NCBI GenBank assembly: GCA_015486095.1
Contig: WFSK01000183.1
Location: 1-6,928, forward strand
DNA from: Thermotogae bacterium
GTDB taxonomy: Bacteria > Thermotogota > Thermotogae > B3-G13
Direction of reading: 5' to 3'
DNA: 6,928 nt
Part shown: in pieces, positions 5,441 to 6,928 of the stretch
Numbering within the stretch: the first letter of the stretch is position 1
Layout of the letters: every line of letters begins with the position of its first letter
The notes under the pieces: generated by a model
The model's input: only the letters and a program-made list of their open reading frames with translations
Told to the model about the DNA's origin: nothing
The model's database searches: none
Program-made: the position numbers and the translations under genes

Positions 5441-5550
5441 AATGTTTAACTCCATCCCATCCTACGAAAGATTGTATCATGCTTTTCAGGAATAATTGTA
5501 GACATATCCCTGTCTTTTACCCATACATTACCATGAGTTCGCATGATCCA

Positions 5551-6870
5551 TCATTTGTCTTCCTTTTTCAAGAGATCGGATACGCGTTTGTTCATCATTT
5601 TCGATAGGTTACTCATATCGACTGGAAATGCCTTTATCAGAGGAATCCAGAGTAGAGCACAGGGGATCCAGAAGAGAGTAGAGGTAACGAGAGCAAAGAA
5701 AAGACCATATCTATCGGCGAGGAGACCACCAAAGAAAGGTCCGATGCCCGTCCCCATCACATCCGTAAGATTGGCGAAAGATAACATCATCCCACGATTC
5801 TCCGGTACGTTGACATCTAGGAACATCGCTCTCGAATTTGGCCCTGCCACAGAAGCGAGACTGATCCCGATGAAACCGAGAAGAAAGAACACGACAAGAT
5901 CGAGGGGATCGGAGCGTGGAGAGATCTTACGAGATATACTGGTAATGATGAAGGGAATGGCTAAAAGGATCGTTGTTATGGACAGTATTATACGATAGCT
6001 GGCCTTTTTCTTGGACAGATAATCCCCTATATATCCTCCCCAGATATTACCGAACATCCTTATTCCAGTGAAGCTTAAGGCAAACGTTGTGGCAACGGGG
6101 ATAGAAAATCCTCTCACGTAAACGAAGAATGTGATGATCCAGCTCGAAAGCATGCCCCAGGGAATGCATCCCAGAATGCTCTGTAAGTTCAAATATAGAT
6201 TTGTCTTTATGGTCACAGCCTTTTTGAAGTCGGAGATTTTCACGGGATAGTTATAGACTACATCTTTTCTCGCGGGATCCTTGATCTGCACGTCGGTTTC
6301 ACCTCTTCTGGGTTCTCTTACGAAGAGATAGAACATCGGGGCCAAAAAGAAATTTGGTACGGCAATTATGATGAAAGGATATCTCCAGCCGAACTTCGGT
6401 CCGATCTCTCCTGCTATGGCTGCTCCAAGTAAATAACCCAATCCCATCGCAGATAGAAACCAGCCAAATCCCTTTCCTCTCTCCCGAGATGGAAAATAAT
6501 CACCCAATAGAGAGGATGCCGCTGGTAAGATCACTCCTATTCCGAAACCCGTTAATACCCTGATGACGAAGAGTTGAACGTAATCGTTCACAAAGCCCGT
6601 GAGAAAACAGGGGATTTCACCCAATATAACTCCTATGAGGATCAATCTCTTTCGTGAATATTTGTCCACCAAATACGCCCATATAAGGGTTGCCAGTGCA
6701 GCTACGATGGTGAAGATAGAACTTATCAACCCTATCTGCGCATGACTTACCCCGAACTCTTTTTCGACCAGGAGATAATTCGGGAACAACGCCGCTTGAT
6801 CTGCGGTGAGAAAAATGGTTATGAGCATAAGGTTGAATATCCCGAAATATCTTCCCTTCGATGTATTCAT
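5551..6870 (-). CDS. Major facilitator superfamily transporter
   Basis: The 439-residue protein has the size and hydrophobicity of a 12-helix MFS permease. The first helix (about 9-28) carries an embedded Asp24, and the loop after helix 2 shows an MFS motif A, WAYLVDKYSRKR at 64-75. A second, weaker copy, GGYIGDYLSKKK, occurs around 277-288 in the loop after the eighth helix, as expected from the 6+6 repeat. PSRERGKGFGWF precedes a glycine-rich helix. It should sit in the cytoplasmic membrane and move small organic solutes with an ion gradient, but the substrate cannot be read from the sequence. It begins at ATG 6870 with AGAGGT 6 nt upstream and a TATA box at the window edge. The PreA-like gene lies 123 bp downstream on the same strand; the transporter may feed that pathway, which is inference only. 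Confidence 0.9.
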   Translation of the reverse strand: MNTSKGRYFGIFNLMLITIFLTADQAALFPNYLLVEKEFGVSHAQIGLISSIFTIVAALATLIWAYLVDKYSRKRLILIGVILGEIPCFLTGFVNDYVQLFVIRVLTGFGIGVILPAASSLLGDYFPSRERGKGFGWFLSAMGLGYLLGAAIAGEIGPKFGWRYPFIIIAVPNFFLAPMFYLFVREPRRGETDVQIKDPARKDVVYNYPVKISDFKKAVTIKTNLYLNLQSILGCIPWGMLSSWIITFFVYVRGFSIPVATTFALSFTGIRMFGNIWGGYIGDYLSKKKASYRIILSITTILLAIPFIITSISRKISPRSDPLDLVVFFLLGFIGISLASVAGPNSRAMFLDVNVPENRGMMLSFANLTDVMGTGIGPFFGGLLADRYGLFFALVTSTLFWIPCALLWIPLIKAFPVDMSNLSKMMNKRVSDLLKKEDK

Positions 6871-6876
6871 TTCGAT

Positions 6877-6882
6877 ACCTCT
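6877..6882 (-). promoter_or_regulatory. Shine-Dalgarno site of the MFS gene
   Basis: AGAGGT on the minus strand lies 6 nt before ATG 6870. With the TATA box at 6921-6928 it predicts a leadered transcript of roughly 30 nt of 5' UTR, unlike the leaderless arrangement suggested for threonine synthase. Confidence 0.5.
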
Positions 6883-6887
6883 TTTTC

Positions 6888-6900
6888 GAAATTCAATTTC
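6888..6900. promoter_or_regulatory. Palindrome near the predicted MFS transcription start
   Basis: GAAATT and AATTTC form a perfect 6-bp inverted repeat around one base. It lies between the TATA box and the start codon, at the place where transcription should begin about 25 bp after the TATA centre. A repressor bound here would block initiation, so it is a candidate operator for the transporter gene, but it is short and A/T-rich. Confidence 0.25.
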
Positions 6901-6920
6901 TACGTCTTATGTTCATCCTA

Positions 6921-6928
6921 TTATATAA
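6921..6928 (-). promoter_or_regulatory. TATA box of the MFS gene (at window edge)
   Basis: TTATATAA on the minus strand begins the identical 11-bp string TTATATAATAG also found before the MIF homolog. Its centre is about 54 bp before ATG 6870. The upstream BRE would lie outside the window. Confidence 0.5.

Overview
The window is 6.9 kb of gene-dense DNA, probably from an archaeon. The case for Archaea is indirect. The threonine synthase gene has no Shine-Dalgarno (SD) site but has an A/T-rich TATA-like box about 30 bp before its ATG, as in leaderless archaeal genes, while other genes have clear GGAGG-type sites. TTATATAA boxes precede two genes. A PreA-like dehydrogenase with a ferredoxin tail and a zinc-ribbon threonine synthase are also common in archaea. 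No rRNA or other lineage marker is present, so I do not name a phylum, and a bacterial origin is not fully excluded.

Layout. Plus strand, 1-2069: the last 28 codons of an unidentified gene; a membrane-anchored protein of unknown function that overlaps it by one base (TAATG); a nucleotidyltransferase with the AadA/DUF4111 architecture 2 nt downstream; then, behind its own TATA box and a strong SD site, a close homolog of macrophage migration inhibitory factor (MIF). Minus strand, 6870-2074, read right to left: an MFS transporter, a PreA/dihydroorotate-dehydrogenase-like flavoprotein with two [4Fe-4S] clusters, threonine synthase (or a close PLP-enzyme relative), the [2Fe-2S] small subunit of a xanthine-dehydrogenase/CO-dehydrogenase-type molybdenum hydroxylase, and a MocA-like molybdenum-cofactor cytidylyltransferase. 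The two gene blocks meet tail to tail with 4 bp between MIF and mocA.

How the genes may work together. The coxS-like and mocA-like genes overlap by 4 nt (ATGA) and form a clear functional pair: one supplies the electron-transfer subunit of a Mo hydroxylase, the other finishes its Mo cofactor. The catalytic Mo subunit and the FAD subunit are not in the window. The threonine synthase gene overlaps coxS by 17 nt, so these three genes are probably cotranscribed. The PreA-like enzyme and MFS transporter lie upstream on the same strand with gaps of 72 and 123 bp. A shared catabolic role for the five genes is possible but is inference only.

Most noteworthy: the PreA-like enzyme has Ile-Ser-Thr-His-Tyr where the pyrimidine-dehydrogenase Asn-x-Ser-Cys-Pro-His motif is expected; the MIF homolog keeps almost every tautomerase residue of the animal protein; and the Mo-hydroxylase small subunit is fused transcriptionally to an amino-acid biosynthesis-type gene. 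I found no CRISPR array, tRNA, rRNA, insertion sequence or clear terminator. No intergenic gap exceeds 123 bp.
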